Assembly (NCBI GenBank): GCA_905221605.1
Contig: CAJNDS010002107.1
Coordinates: forward strand, 377,922-441,921
Direction: 5' to 3'
DNA length: 64,000 nucleotides
From: Symbiodinium natans
Lineage: Eukaryota; Sar; Dinophyceae; Suessiales; Symbiodiniaceae
The notes under the pieces are model-generated. The model saw only the letters and a program-made list of their open reading frames with translations. It was not told the DNA's origin and searched no databases. This document shows, in pieces, positions 1 to 10,506 of the stretch. Made by a program: the position numbers and the translations under genes. Each line of letters opens with the position of its first letter. Position 1 is the first letter of the stretch.

Positions 1-800
1 CCTTAAACAGGACCTTGCGGTGCCGTGCAGCCATATAGTCAGCCTCCCACACACGCAGGCGAAGATAAAACACCCACGCACAGAAACCCCCCCCCCCCAA
101 AAAAAAACACAAGCCTGCAGCTTTGTCAGGGCTTTGTGTACCCTGACCATTTCACATCATGTGAAAAAACAACCTACAAATAGATAAACAAATATCAAAA
201 ACAATTGCACATATTATAAGTCAAAAAAGCAGGCCTTGCTTCGTAGTCGGCCTCGAAGCGGTACACGGCCGCCACCGGGTTGTGCAAAAAGTCTCCAAAC
301 AGACAACGACAAGTGAAGCAAAGCAAAGAAACCAAACAAAAAGAAAAATGAGCCGTCGCCGTCACGACCACGTCCGCCCTTTCCTCCCAAAAAGAAAACA
401 CAAAAACTACACGCCTACAGAAAACAAAAAGCAAAAAATGGAAAACAGCCGCCTGCTGTACCAGGACTGGGGCGGCCCTGTTCAACCCGAACGCTTTCCA
501 CACTGCCCTCACACCACGCTCACAAAAAAAAAAAAAACGCATGAACCAACTAGGAACAGAGCGGGTCCGGGTCCGACTCCTCGGCCCAAAAGGGCTGCTG
601 CCTTTTCGGCCTTTGCAAAACCAAAAAATGTTTGTTTTTCTCTCCTTCCTGTCCTCCCTGGGCCTCTTCTTTGTCCAGCTTTCTAGTGGCCCGTTTTGCG
701 CCTGAAACCAAAAAGGCCATGCACACAAAGGCAAAACAAATTCTAAAGCTAAGGCTCCCACACAACTCGGAGCTCTTAACCAGCTCATATTCACCAACTA
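1..800. other. Unique block before the first telomere-like array
   Basis: This block has no telomere heptamers and no convincing gene. It holds a C12-A9 homopolymer junction at 87-107 and an A15 run at about 523-537. The plus strand is A-rich over 280-560, which keeps long frames open on both strands. Those frames start on non-ATG codons and have low-complexity composition, so I do not call a gene. Confidence 0.5.
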
Positions 801-852
801 CCCTAGAACACTAAGCCCTAAACCCTAAACCCTAGAACCCTTTAACCCTAAG
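801..852 (-). repeat. Interstitial telomere-like array, CCCTAAA on plus strand
   Basis: A short degenerate array of CCCTAAA/CCCTAGA units read on the plus strand, equivalent to TTTAGGG on the minus strand. It is the first telomere-like array in the window. Confidence 0.85.
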
Positions 853-972
853 ATTTCTAAGAAGATGAACTTGCAAGAACGTAGGGAACCCCCCCCAAAA
901 CGGGCTCAAGCTGCCAAATAAAAATAGCTCTGTACGAAGGCTGCCCGCCTTGCTCTGCGCAGCTGCCGCGAG

Positions 973-1064
973 GTTTAGGGCTTAGGGTTTTAGGGTTTAG
1001 GGTTTAGGGTTTAGGGTTTAGGGTTTAGGGTTTAGGGTTTAGGGTTTAGGGTTTAGGGTTTAGG
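973..1064 (+). repeat. Interstitial telomere-like array, TTTAGGG
   Basis: About twelve nearly perfect TTTAGGG units, with one TTAGGGC and one TTTTAGGG variant at the left edge. It lies 120 bp from the oppositely oriented array at 801-852. Confidence 0.95.
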
Positions 1065-1118
1065 GGAAGTGCAGCGGGAGCTTGCGGTGTAGGATTTGGG
1101 GTGGCTCAGGGTACTAGA

Positions 1119-1655
1119 AATTGCAGGGTTTCGAGTTTAGGGTGCAGAAGTTTAGGGTTTTTTGTGGTACTAGTAATTATAGGGGTTTAGGGTTGAGGGT
1201 TGAGGGTGCAAGCGCGCAATCGGCAAAATCATACAACTCCAAGTAGAGAGGCCTCTGGCAGTGACCCATCAACACTTGTCCAGCCCAGTGCCTAAACATT
1301 CTTCCCGAAGACAGACCCAGGTCATGTGCAACTACGTTGGGTTTAGGATTTAGGGTTTAGGGTTTCGAAACTTGTAAAACCCCATTTGGGGAGGGGAGTT
1401 AGGATTTCAGGTTTAGGATTTTGTAGGATTGTAGGAACCTCTATGTAGAACAAGCGGAGTGATTCATGACATCACCTGGGACACCCCGCGTCCGGAGAGC
1501 GGAGCTCAAAACCTCGAAAGCCCTAAACCCTCATGCTCAACGTGTGGAGGGCGTCGTGTTCGCGGCGCAAAACCTCTGTTACGTTCACAGCATAGCGTTG
1601 GGTTTCGGGGTGTAGTTCAGGGTTTTGGATTTAGGGTTTAGGGTGTAGGGTGTTG
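1119..1655 (+). repeat. Scattered degenerate TTTAGGG motifs
   Basis: Small clusters of one to four TTTAGGG-like units at about 1123-1208, 1337-1420 and 1599-1652 are embedded in otherwise unique sequence. No gene is recognised between them. Confidence 0.7.
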
Positions 1656-1895
1656 GGCTATGGGCTTCGAGCAGCATGCGCTGACAAGAGGGCGCCGAAA
1701 TTCACTGGTGGGTGTATCCCCCTACCCTCTCGTGCGCTGGGATGGCGGGATGTGGGGCAATCTTCTGGCGTTCAGGCTTGAAGCCATCACGTCTGGGGCA
1801 AGAGGGTCTCAAAATCCGATCGCGGTTCCGCGTAGATCAGGCGCCTGACACTTTGCAGCGACGTCCAGAGTACGTGATCTTGGTGGAGGCAGAGA

Positions 1896-1919
1896 AACCC
1901 TAAACCCTAAACCTTAAAC
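1896..1919 (-). repeat. Short CCCTAAA array
   Basis: Three CCCTAAA/CCTTAAA units. Between here and about 2700 the sequence is mostly unique, with two more short CCCTAAA clusters at about 2296-2320 and 2617-2642 and a GCAGCTGC palindromic stretch near 2089-2110. Confidence 0.8.
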
Positions 1920-2548
1920 GCATGGAAACGGACGTCAAAATTTGGGTCACCTGATCTTGGCCGGCTTACAATGGCAAGCCTGTACCTTGCTTGTCGTTGC
2001 CGAAACCCATTGTAGCATGCCGAAAAGGGCCCGATCCGGTTTGGGTAGGGATTCGGGGGGGGGTTGGGAGGTACTGCGGGTTTCCGCCAGCAGCTGCAGC
2101 TGCAGCTGCCCAAAACCTGATGAGAGGTTGCTTGAAAAGTCTCGGGCTTTGGGTGTGGTGCGCAAGCTTCCTTCGGAGTTTTTCCAGCAACCTCCGAATG
2201 CGGCTCGGGTTGCAGAAGGTCCCGTGACGACCAAGGACAAGTCTGCACACTTAGCGACTTTGCATCCTTACATACACCGATACCCCTGTAAGCACACCCT
2301 AAACCCTGTACCCTAAACCCCTATGCCCATCGCCGGATCCCGCCCCCTTCCCCCCCCTCTGTGGTTTGGGTTAGGCTTCAGGCCACCATGCAGGTGCCCT
2401 TGCGGAGGATATCCTATGTAGAGCCCTTGTGTATACTCGCGTATCTCCTCTATACACCTCATAGCTGTATCTATGTACCGAGATGTCGATGAATACACCA
2501 TATACACAGGCTTCTATTCAATTCTGCGTATCTGTCTATCTGTTTTCT

Positions 2549-2566
2549 TATATATATATATATATA
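2549..2566. repeat. (TA)n microsatellite
   Basis: Nine TA dinucleotides, followed by CA/CG-rich alternating purine-pyrimidine sequence to about 2600. Confidence 0.9.
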
Positions 2567-2704
2567 AACACACGCACACCCACGTACGTGCGCGCGCGAT
2601 CTATACTCCCATCTAAAAAAAAACCTAACCCCTAAACCCAATATTCAGAGTCAAGGGCACAGTAGCAACGACTGGGTGGCTCTGTTGGATGCTCTGAACA
2701 GGCT

Positions 2705-2825
2705 TTTGGGTTTAGGGTAAGGGGGGTAAGGGGTAAACGGGGTAAAGGTGATGAAGGGGGTAAAGGGGGTGAAGGGGGTGAAGGGGGCAAAGGGGGTAAG
2801 GGGGTTGAGGAGGGTTAAGGGCATT
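2705..2825 (+). repeat. 9-bp G-rich repeat, GGGGGTAAA/GGGGGTGAA
   Basis: After one TTTAGGG unit the sequence becomes a run of 9-bp units with a GGGGG core (GGGGGTAAA, GGGGGTGAA, GGGGGCAAA). It looks like a telomere-type repeat that has drifted in unit length. The frame through it encodes a VKG repeat, which I regard as fortuitous. Confidence 0.8.
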
Positions 2826-3510
2826 GGTCTTGGGGCTCAGAGGCGGTCAGCATGCACTCTCATGCACTCTCGGGATGATAAGACGTCCCGTGACATCCAG
2901 TCTCACGCGTCGTCAAAGCCTTCGAGATTGGGGTGTTAAGTTAGGACCCAACAAATCACCGGGATTTTCTGTGAAACCTCCCGAGGTCGCGTGAATTGTC
3001 GGCCTCATGTTTTTTTCGCGAAATGGGCGTGTCTCAATTTTCCAAGGCATGTTCTGCATGGCTCCGCTATACTCAACCATCTTGGTGATTACGAGCTCGC
3101 ACCGAGTATTGAGACATATCCAAAGCAGAGATTCCCAAGCCATGGTGCATCGAGTCAGACAACCACCGCTGAGCACCATGCATGTTGTTTCGGCATAACC
3201 CCTCTAAACCCCCAAAACGCCTGAATCCACAAAACCCCTAAGCTCCCAAAACCCGTGAACCCCCCAAAATCTACATCAAGTTGCACAGTCCAGGGCACAA
3301 GTACCCTGGGCTCATAGGGGAACCCAAGGCCGCAGATTTCAGGTGGGTTGAGATGCGCAGGCGTAGGATTTGGGCATCAACCCTAGACCCTAAACCCTAA
3401 GAGCTGCAAAGCAGCAGGAGGAGGACCCTTGGGCTGGGAGAGGTTCCCTGATCAGAGAGTTCCCAACCCTAAACTGTTCATAGAACCTGTAAAGCCTTCG
3501 GAACCTCTAG

Positions 3511-3627
3511 GTTGAGGGTTTAGGGTTTAGGGTTTAGGGTATAGGGTTTAGGGTTTAGGGTTTAGGTTTTGGGTTTAGGGTTTAGGGTTTAGGGTTTAGG
3601 GTCTAGAGTTTAGGGTTCGGGGTTTGA
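3511..3627 (+). repeat. Interstitial telomere-like array, TTTAGGG
   Basis: About fifteen units, most exact TTTAGGG, with TATAGGG, TTTTGGG and TCTAGAG variants. Confidence 0.95.
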
Positions 3628-3714
3628 GACTTGCGTCCGACTCGACCGGTCCTGGGGATCTGTTGAGATGGGCTTCGGCTGTTCTGAACCTGGTCGGAAC
3701 AGCTTCAGCATCTG

Positions 3715-3821
3715 CTACTAGTTGCTTAAGAACCCCCAAAAATCCAAAATAATCATCCCTATCCTAAACCCTAAACCCTAAACCCCATATTGCTATGTGG
3801 GGGTTCTTAAGCAATTCGTAG
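3715..3821. mobile_element. Short palindromic element carrying CCCTAAA inside
   Basis: Two 24-bp arms (3715-3738 and 3798-3821) are inverted copies with two mismatches; the arm core is TTGCTTAAGAACCCCCA. The 59-bp interior contains about three CCCTAAA units. The structure fits a MITE or its relic. No target duplication is evident. Confidence 0.65.
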
Positions 3822-3949
3822 TCTGTGGGTCTCCGGAGGAGTCCGAAGGGGTTCTGCGTCCAAGCATACGCCATGCTCCACAACGGCGTCTGTATATACA
3901 CGTTGCGCTCCGCCGCTGCGCACCATCACCCGGGCGTTAGCCGTGCCCT

Positions 3950-4061
3950 CAGGGTTTAGGGTTTAGGGTTTAGGGTTTAGGGTTTAGGGTTTAGGGTTTA
4001 GGGTTTAGGGTTTAGGGTTTAGGGTTTAGGGTTTAGGGTTTAGGGTTAGGGTTTAGGGCTA
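3950..4061 (+). repeat. Interstitial telomere-like array, TTTAGGG
   Basis: About fifteen units, almost all exact TTTAGGG. It is one of the least degenerate arrays here. Confidence 0.97.
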
Positions 4062-4660
4062 GAGCCCCAGATCTATCAGACCTCGTAACTCGGGCCGAAA
4101 GGATATGACGCTGTCCTTGCAACAAGGGGGGGGGGTGCCTTCACTGCCAGTACCTGCTACAGCTGATGTGGGATCCTGCTAGTCTGCAGATCGTGAGGTC
4201 TCCAACTTTGTAGAAGGCTGTGTGGCTCAAAGCCCCCCGGAGTGAGAAGAAGGCTGGGCATAAACCCTAAACCCTAAACCCTAGACCCCTAAACCGCTTC
4301 GAAGATGCCGGCTCAGAGGCTACGGGTCACGGTGCTACGGTACGCCAGAGGCAGCGCAGCAGCGAAGCACGGGAGACCCACACACTCCGAGCTCGGAAGG
4401 CGCTTTGTTTTATCGTGAAAGGATGAAACCGTCCCATCGAAGGTTCCCTAAAATATCCCGAAAGTATGCGATATCCCTCATGAATCGAAGAATACCCCAA
4501 ACTTTTGCGGGGACCTTCCGTGCGCTAAACCCAGAAATTTCCAGCCACCTGGGCCGCTTCCATAGCCCAAGGGGTTGCTGGGATGACCCAGACGGGCACT
4601 GGACGGAGGAGTATTTTAGTCCGCATCACGTAACCTTCACAGCTTCTGCTATATCATGGC

Positions 4661-4739
4661 AAACCCTTAAACCCTAAACCCTAAACCCTAAACCCTAAAC
4701 CCTAAACCCTAAACCCTAAACCCTAAACCCTGAACCCCA
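4661..4739 (-). repeat. Interstitial telomere-like array, CCCTAAA
   Basis: About ten consecutive CCCTAAA units. A smaller CCCTAAA cluster lies at 4262-4293. The array faces the TTTAGGG array at 4842 across about 100 bp of unique sequence. Confidence 0.97.
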
Positions 4740-4841
4740 ATCATCTGGCCCTCCGGATGCGGTCCGAGCTCGGCTTCCAGGTCGCAGCGTGACTCGTCAG
4801 GGGCAAGGAGCCGGGGAGGCCGGGTCTCCACACCTTTCTCT

Positions 4842-4980
4842 GGGGTTTAGGGTTTAGGGTTTAGGGTTTAGGGTTTAGGGTTTAGGGTTTAGGGTTAAGG
4901 GTTTAGGGTTTAGGGTTAAGGGTTTAGGGTTTAGGGTTAAGGGTTTAGGGTTCAGGGTTCAGGGTTTAGGGTCTAGGGTC
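4842..4980 (+). repeat. TTTAGGG array with a 21-bp higher-order unit
   Basis: Exact TTTAGGG units run to about 4890. Then a 21-bp block (TTTAGGG, TTTAGGG, TTAAGGG) recurs three times, followed by TTCAGGG and TCTAGGG variants. Variant units at regular spacing indicate local tandem amplification after a point mutation. Confidence 0.95.
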
Positions 4981-5782
4981 TCACACTGAGGTTCTGGACA
5001 GGTCCCCTTCTCCGGTCTTCTTTTTTCCATCCCACTATCTTGTATTTAGGGGGACCCTCACTGCCCCACATGGTCCCTTCCTTATCTGGTTTCCCTTTTT
5101 TTTGGAGGGGGGGTGGGGGGGCCAAGGTGATTTGGGGGGTACCCAAAAAAGGGGACCATGACTAAGAGAGCTGACCCTATGGCAAGGAGCGAGCTGGAGT
5201 CGTCGTTTCAGAAACCTCTCTTTGGCATCAACTCCGGCAAGCTGCCGCGACTGCGAGCGGATCGAAGGTAGCTGTTCTACAGGCCTCTGGGAACCATCCC
5301 CATAAACAACGTTGTGGTGACAAATGCCTAAGGAGAGTGCTGTTCTACTGTGTTCTACTGGCCAGCAAGGAATCCGGCGTCGCCCTTGGGAGCCGCATGC
5401 TGACACACACCAAAGTGCGAGGACAACGTAAACGTCGCAAAGGCAAGTGCCCAAGGAATCAAACCCAACACTTACCAAACTCCTGAAAACCATCGAACTC
5501 AAGCAACTTGACGTGCGATTGAGAAACTCGCTCAAGGACAACTAGGACAGCTCAGCAGATGTAAACCCTAAGCCCCTCGAAGCCCTAAACTCCACGGCTG
5601 CTCCCCAAGCCCTTGCTCCATGGTAGGCCCGCCCCTGGGCAGGGACTTGGTCTGAAGCCTCTGGAGGCGCAGTGCACTCCAGGGGTAGTGTCCAAATGCG
5701 TCTCCGAATTCCTGTCCCGATAGTTGAGCTGGCAAGCTGAAGGGCTGAAGGGTCTGAAGATGCTTTAAGTACAGCCTGCCGG
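4981..5782. other. Unique spacer, possible exon debris
   Basis: About 800 bp with only a short CCCTAAG cluster at 5563-5592. A minus-strand frame stays open over 5035-5541 but lacks an ATG at its left end and has no recognisable motif, so it is not called as a gene. Confidence 0.4.
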
Positions 5783-5853
5783 GCTTAGGGCTTTAGGGCT
5801 GAGGGCTTACAGCTGAGGGCTTACAGCTGAGGGCTTACAGCTGAGGGCTTAGC
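5783..5853 (+). repeat. 14-bp minisatellite CTGAGGGCTTACAG
   Basis: Three full copies and one partial copy of a 14-bp unit, a two-heptamer derivative of TTTAGGG, follow two CTTAGGG-like units. Confidence 0.9.
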
Positions 5854-6194
5854 ACAGGAAAAAATGCGCAAAGCCTGCAGTGGGACCTGATTTCGCGAAA
5901 CGCGCGCATTCAAAGCTGCAGGAAATCTCCCCTCCCCTGTGAAGCACCATGTGTAGCAAAAGAGTGGTGAACAGGTCGAAGATGCTAGCCACAAGTACTC
6001 ACAAAGCCCCTAAGCCCTAAACCCTAAACCCTAAACCCTAAACCATCAGGGGGCCACGAGCCCCAAGTCGCTTACCGCCCTTGGCGGAGACTCGGGGCAA
6101 AGGGAGCTCAGCTGCAATCGGTAGATTTCGGAGCCCGATGGTGCCATGCACGACAGGGTGCCTCCTGCATTCGACCCCCCAATTCCTCTCGTAA

Positions 6195-6360
6195 GGTTTA
6201 GGGTTTGGGGTAAAGGGTAAAGGGCAAAGGGCTTAGCTGTAGGGTTTAGGGTTTAGAGTTTAGGGTTTGGGGTTTGGGGTTTAGGGTGAAGGGTAAAGGG
6301 TACAGGGTTTAGCGTTAGGGTTTAGGCTTTAGTGTTTAGGGTTCGGGGTTTAGGGTTTTC
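6195..6360 (+). repeat. Degenerate TTTAGGG array
   Basis: TTTAGGG, TTTGGGG and TAAAGGG units interspersed with short unique stretches. It is followed at 6408-6505 by a CCA/CTA-type trinucleotide tract. Confidence 0.85.
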
Positions 6361-6507
6361 AAGTTTTCCAACATCACTGTGCGGGGTACGAAAGGAGGTC
6401 ATGACCAGCATCATCACCACCCCAACCACCGCGGCCCCCACTGCTACAACTGCCACTACCACTACGATATACTACTACGGCACTACCATCTTTACGACTA
6501 CGAATCA

Positions 6508-6597
6508 CCCTAAACCCTAAACCCTAAACCCTAAACCGTAAACCCTAAACCCTAAACCCTAAACCCTAAAACCTAAACCCTAAACCCTAAACCCTGT
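6508..6597 (-). repeat. Interstitial telomere-like array, CCCTAAA
   Basis: About twelve CCCTAAA units with single-base variants. It directly follows a degenerate ACTACC/ACCACC trinucleotide stretch. Confidence 0.95.
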
Positions 6598-6699
6598 CCT
6601 GTCTCTGCAAGGGCCCCCTACGGCTTACATGGGCTCGGGCTCGGCTTCGGCTTCATCTTCGTCGGGATCCTCGCGGTTCTGAGGCAGATCCTGGTCGGT

Positions 6700-6850
6700 G
6701 TGGGGTTTGAAGGTTTGGGGGTTTGGGGTTTAGGGTTTAGGGTTTAGGGTTTAGGGTTGGGGGTTTAGGGTTTAGGGTTTAGGGTTTGGGGTTTGGGGTT
6801 TGGGGTTTGGGGTTTAGGGTTTAGGGCTTAAGGCTTGGGGTTTAGGGCTT
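6700..6850 (+). repeat. TTTAGGG/TTTGGGG array
   Basis: About eighteen units mixing TTTAGGG with a block of four TTTGGGG units near 6785-6815. Confidence 0.93.
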
Positions 6851-6940
6851 CCTTGTGCAAAGTTGGGTGCATTAACCCAAACCCTGCAAGAGACTACGAC
6901 ATCCATGGGACAACACGAACCCTAACATTGGGATCATCTA

Positions 6941-7271
6941 TTATAGGGGCCTGAATAATTCGAGTAGGGTTTTGGGGGGTTTATTATATTGTAATTCTAA
7001 AGGGACCCTAAGGGACTACTATTAGTAATTATTCCGATCCCTGTATTGCCCACATACTGCTCTAACCACAGCGGACAACCCTGAATCCTACACCCTGGTG
7101 CCTAAACAACCCTCAAGCACCCAAAACCCTAAACAACCCTCAACCCCGAAAACCCTACACAAAAACTAAAAAAAGGGGTCGGAATAATTACTAGTAGTAT
7201 TCCCTTATGGTCCCTTTGCAATTATACTACAAGATCCCCCAAACCCTATTCTAATTCTAAAGGCCCCTATT
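6941..7271. mobile_element. Long-TIR MITE-like element (family C)
   Basis: The left arm (about 6941-7045) and right arm (about 7171-7271) are imperfect inverted copies about 100 bp long. Shared blocks include ATAGGGGCCT at the tips, AGTAGGGTTTTGGGGGG-like sequence, AAAGGGACCCTAAGGGA and TAGTAATTATTCCGA. The roughly 125-bp interior contains degenerate CCCTAAA. Related single arms occur at 28106-28231 and, more diverged, at about 56310-56400. There is no coding capacity, which fits a non-autonomous DNA transposon. Confidence 0.75.
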
Positions 7272-7390
7272 TGACTGTGGCACGCGTTGTCCCTGAGGGG
7301 CTCTAGGCCGGGCCTCGTCGTCCGAGTCTTCCATAGCACATTGGTGTAAGATGTGGGCCAATCGACAGCCTGCTTTTCGGGTTCTCAGGT

Positions 7391-7532
7391 TCCCTAAACC
7401 CTAAACCCTAAACCCTAAACCCTAAACCCTAAACCCTAAACCCTAAACCCCAAACCCTACGTAAACCCTAAACCCTAAACCCTAAACCCCCCAAACCCTA
7501 AACCCCAATACCCCTAAACCCCCTAAACCCTG
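7391..7532 (-). repeat. Interstitial telomere-like array, CCCTAAA
   Basis: About eighteen units, the first eight exact. The later ones carry C-rich insertions (CCCCCCAAACCC, CCAATACCCC). Confidence 0.95.
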
Positions 7533-8150
7533 TTAAGGGCTCTGGGGGGTCTCCCTTTTCTTACCTCTACCCCATTTTAGCGAATACTTGCTTCCACTTC
7601 CCAGAGAAATCCATATGCAACAAACTGACATCATTCCTAACGGGGCCGATAGATTCAGGGTTCAGGGGTAGTCCCATAGAAGCTACTAGTATGTCCAAAT
7701 CAACCCCAGATACTGTGGTTATCAGCACAGCTTCCAAGTACTACGGTGTAGGTTTACTTGAAGGTTCCTAGGTGGTTCCAAATAGGGTTGCAAGCAAACT
7801 ACCCTAAAACAACGTCGTAACCAAATAGAACTCTAAACGCCCTTCGTATAACCCTACGTACCAGGGTTCTTCGGATTGACGCATAAGTGCTTGGGTCCCA
7901 CAAACCCCTTGCACGCCATACATAGCCATGGAAGGGTTTAGAGAGGCCTCCTCAGGCTAAGGGTTAAGGGTTGAGTCTTTAGGAAAAAAACCGACCTCCG
8001 AAGATGTCCACAAAAGCTGCAAACAGGGAGCCCGCCAAACGAGAAGGCCCCAACAACCAAGTCCACCCTGGATGTCAGAGAGCTTAGGGAGCAGGACCTC
8101 ATAATTGTTCGATGTATGTGGCTCATGGGGTCCCGGTCAGCTGACCGTCC
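7533..8150. other. Unique spacer
   Basis: About 600 bp of unique sequence without telomere arrays, apart from a TTAAGGG cluster near 7960. No gene, RNA or palindrome was recognised. Confidence 0.5.
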
Positions 8151-8225
8151 AACCCTCTAAGCCCTAAACCCTGAGCCCTAAACCCTCAGCCCCAGCTCCA
8201 AGGAGGTTTGAAAAAAGACCCTTCG

Positions 8226-8316
8226 CCCTGAAAGCCTAAAAGCTAAAACCCTAAGCCCTAAACCCCTTAAACCCTAAACCCTAACCCCTAAACCCTAAAC
8301 CCTAAACCCCCCCCCT
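8226..8316 (-). repeat. CCCTAAA array ending in a C run
   Basis: About ten degenerate CCCTAAA units, including CCCCTAA and CCCTTAAA variants, ending in C9. A smaller cluster is at 8153-8190. Confidence 0.9.
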
Positions 8317-8409
8317 AAGGTTGTGTGGGCCTACGGCGTGCCAATCTTTCACGGAGATGGGCTCGAGCAGCTCCTCAGAAGCCAGAGGCCTGAAGCAGAA
8401 TCTGCAGGG

Positions 8410-8481
8410 CTTTAGGGTTTGGGGTTTAGGGTTTAGGGTTTAGGATTTAGGGTTTGAGGTTTAGGGTTTAGGGTTTAGGGT
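8410..8481 (+). repeat. TTTAGGG array
   Basis: About ten units with TTTGGGG and TTTGAGG variants. A short CCCTAAA cluster follows at 8629-8655. Confidence 0.92.
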
Positions 8482-8804
8482 GGAGAGATGATTCGGCTTG
8501 CCTCCAGCCACGGCTGGGACTCACGCCTGGCTGGGAACCCTTGTAAGGCGGGCTGGTCTGGGGCTACTCAAGCACAGCTGCACTTGCTACACAGCCATGA
8601 AGAAATTAGGAGGGACTTCGGGGGAAAAAACCTAAACCCTAAACCCTAAACCCTGATGTCCGGGCCCTGGACGATTCGTTCTGTACATCACACTCTTCAC
8701 CTTCCGCGGATTCCTGGGGCGGCGATGTGGGGGGGGGGGGTCTTGCTTGGCCGTCCCGAGAGTGGCTCCGAAGCCATCGACGTCCGGCTTAGGGCCCAGG
8801 AATG

Positions 8805-8873
8805 AGGGTTTAGGGTTTAGGGTTTGGGGTTTAGGGTTTAGGGTTTAGGGTTTAGGGTTTAGGGTTTAAGGTG
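8805..8873 (+). repeat. TTTAGGG array
   Basis: Nine to ten units with one TTTGGGG variant, ending TTTAAGG. Confidence 0.94.
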
Positions 8874-9195
8874 TTTTGACGCCTCTCCCGGAGTTGAAGT
8901 CTGAAGGACCCTTAGGAGGGGCAAGGTGCCAAGAATCCCCGTTTGAAGACCCGCATGCCCACCACATTCAATGTACTAAACTGTTTAGACTGTAAGGCAC
9001 TGTGTCGTAATAGGAGGAGGACACCCGTCATTTAGAATCAGCCCGGCCATTGCCGACCATAAGCAAAAGTCCCCAAGCCCTAAACTCCAAACCATGCCCG
9101 TCGCGTGCGCCCTGCCTGTTCGAAGAAGGACTTCGCTACCGAACTTTCTTCTGCCTGAGGCCAGCTGCAACCCATATTTTAAAGTAACTTAAGTT

Positions 9196-9483
9196 GGGTT
9201 CTCAAACCCTTAGCCACCCCAAACCCTAAACCCATTGTATCCCCCCCATCCTAAACCCCTAACCCCTCAAACCGTAAACTTAATCAATTGCCTTCATAAA
9301 CCCTAAACCACTAAACCCAAACCCGAACACCCAGTTCTCTTTGGTCTTCAAACCACAAAGCGCAACACTCCCGCCCCCCGCCCCGCCCCGAAATCTGAAG
9401 CCTAGGTTTAGGGCTTAGGGCTTAGGGTTTCTGGTTTAGGGTTTATATAGGGCTTAGCGCTTAGGGTTCAGGGTTGAGGGTTG
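9196..9483. repeat. Degenerate CCCTAAA then TTTAGGG clusters
   Basis: Loose CCCTAAA-like units occupy 9196-9330. After 70 bp of unique sequence the orientation flips to TTTAGGG/CTTAGGG at 9401-9483. Confidence 0.7.
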
Positions 9484-9661
9484 CTTCCCTGAGTCCGCGG
9501 CCATCGGCGACAGGACGCTGCTGAAAGGAGCGAAAGGAGCCTGAGAGAGGGTCTGCTCAAGGGCACAGGTCTCCCTGAAAAACCCCGGGTTGAGGGTTTA
9601 GGGTGGGGGTACAAGAGGGTATAAGCGGGGGTACAAGGAAGGGGGGGTATAAGGGTCGAGC

Positions 9662-10033
9662 ATGGGTTTAGGAAGCATTCACTCGTTCACTGGTCAAGCA
9701 ACTCGTCAAGCGACGGAAGCATACCCGCCCATCGGGTCCCACGACATTAGAAAACTAGTTTACCCAAAAGAGTCTTCCTCAAGCCAAAGCCAGCAGTCTT
9801 TGCTCCTACCCTTTTCAGACCGAAATTCAAACATGTATATTTTTGCGCACGAAACTTTGACTAATGTCAAGAACTTTGTCCACGGCACATTGCTCATTGC
9901 CCACGGAATCTTGACCAGCGCGAATGGCATTTTGATAATCGCCCGGGGCACACTGATCATCGCCCCAGTAACCTTTGATCCTTGTCAATGCCCACAGTAC
10001 TTTGATTCTTGCCCACGGCACACGCGGGTTTGA
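9662..10033 (+). CDS. Hypothetical 123-codon open frame with heptapeptide repeats
   Basis: The frame opens with ATG at 9662 and closes with a stop at 10031-10033. Its first 60 codons are unremarkable and Ser/Gln-rich near codons 40-50. The remainder is a tandem 7-residue repeat of the type L-x-I-A-x-G-T, because the underlying DNA is a 21-bp minisatellite in frame. I recognise no family. The frame lies between degenerate telomere arrays with no sign of splicing. It may be a real short repeat protein, an exon, or simply a minisatellite whose period is a multiple of three. Confidence 0.25.
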   Translation: MGLGSIHSFTGQATRQATEAYPPIGSHDIRKLVYPKESSSSQSQQSLLLPFSDRNSNMYIFAHETLTNVKNFVHGTLLIAHGILTSANGILIIARGTLIIAPVTFDPCQCPQYFDSCPRHTRV

Positions 10034-10044
10034 TCAATGCCCAG
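9844..10044 (+). repeat. 21-bp degenerate minisatellite
   Basis: About eight units with approximate consensus TTGATCATTGCCCACGGCAC plus one base. Clear units are at 9890-9910, 9911-9931, 9932-9952 and 9953-9973. One unit at 9974-10000 carries a 6-bp insertion, and another follows at 10001-10021. This repeat is unrelated to the telomere heptamer. Confidence 0.8.
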
Positions 10045-10422
10045 AATAACGCCCGTTAGTTGCGAATGATGCGCACTCACGCTTGAGGGCTTAGCTATGC
10101 GGGTTTGAGGGTTAGGCAGGGTGCTCGGAACACCCCGAAGATAAAAGCTCTAAAGCTCCTAAGCCTCAAGCCCTAAACCCTGAACTTCCTAAACCCGGAA
10201 CTTCCTGCTAAACTCCCCCCTACTTGCCTCGGCTTCCTAAACCCCCTAAACTCCCTAAACTCCCCTGAAATTCCCTGAGCTCCTAAACGCCAAACACCGA
10301 GACAGCAATCGCTCAAGGCCCTTGCCCCAAGGGACTCCATGTCCTCATCGTCTTCCTGACCAATCTGCAGCCCTCCCTTCGGCTCTTAGGGTTTAGGGTT
10401 TAGGTGTTTAGGGGACTTCGGG

Positions 10423-10506
10423 CTTAAGTACTTATGACCTAAGCCACTGTTAAGCCCCTAAGTCCTTAAGTACTTACGACCTAAGCCACTGTTAAGCCCC
10501 TAAGTC
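10423..10506 (+). repeat. Two tandem 42-bp units
   Basis: Unit 1 (10423-10464) and unit 2 (10465-10506) differ at one position (TTATGACC versus TTACGACC). Each unit also contains a weak GGCTTAA/TTAAGCC inverted repeat. Confidence 0.9.

Noticed and set aside
195-797. Long overlapping open frames on both strands near the left end
   Set aside because: They start on non-ATG codons, follow an A-rich/T-rich bias and show no motif.
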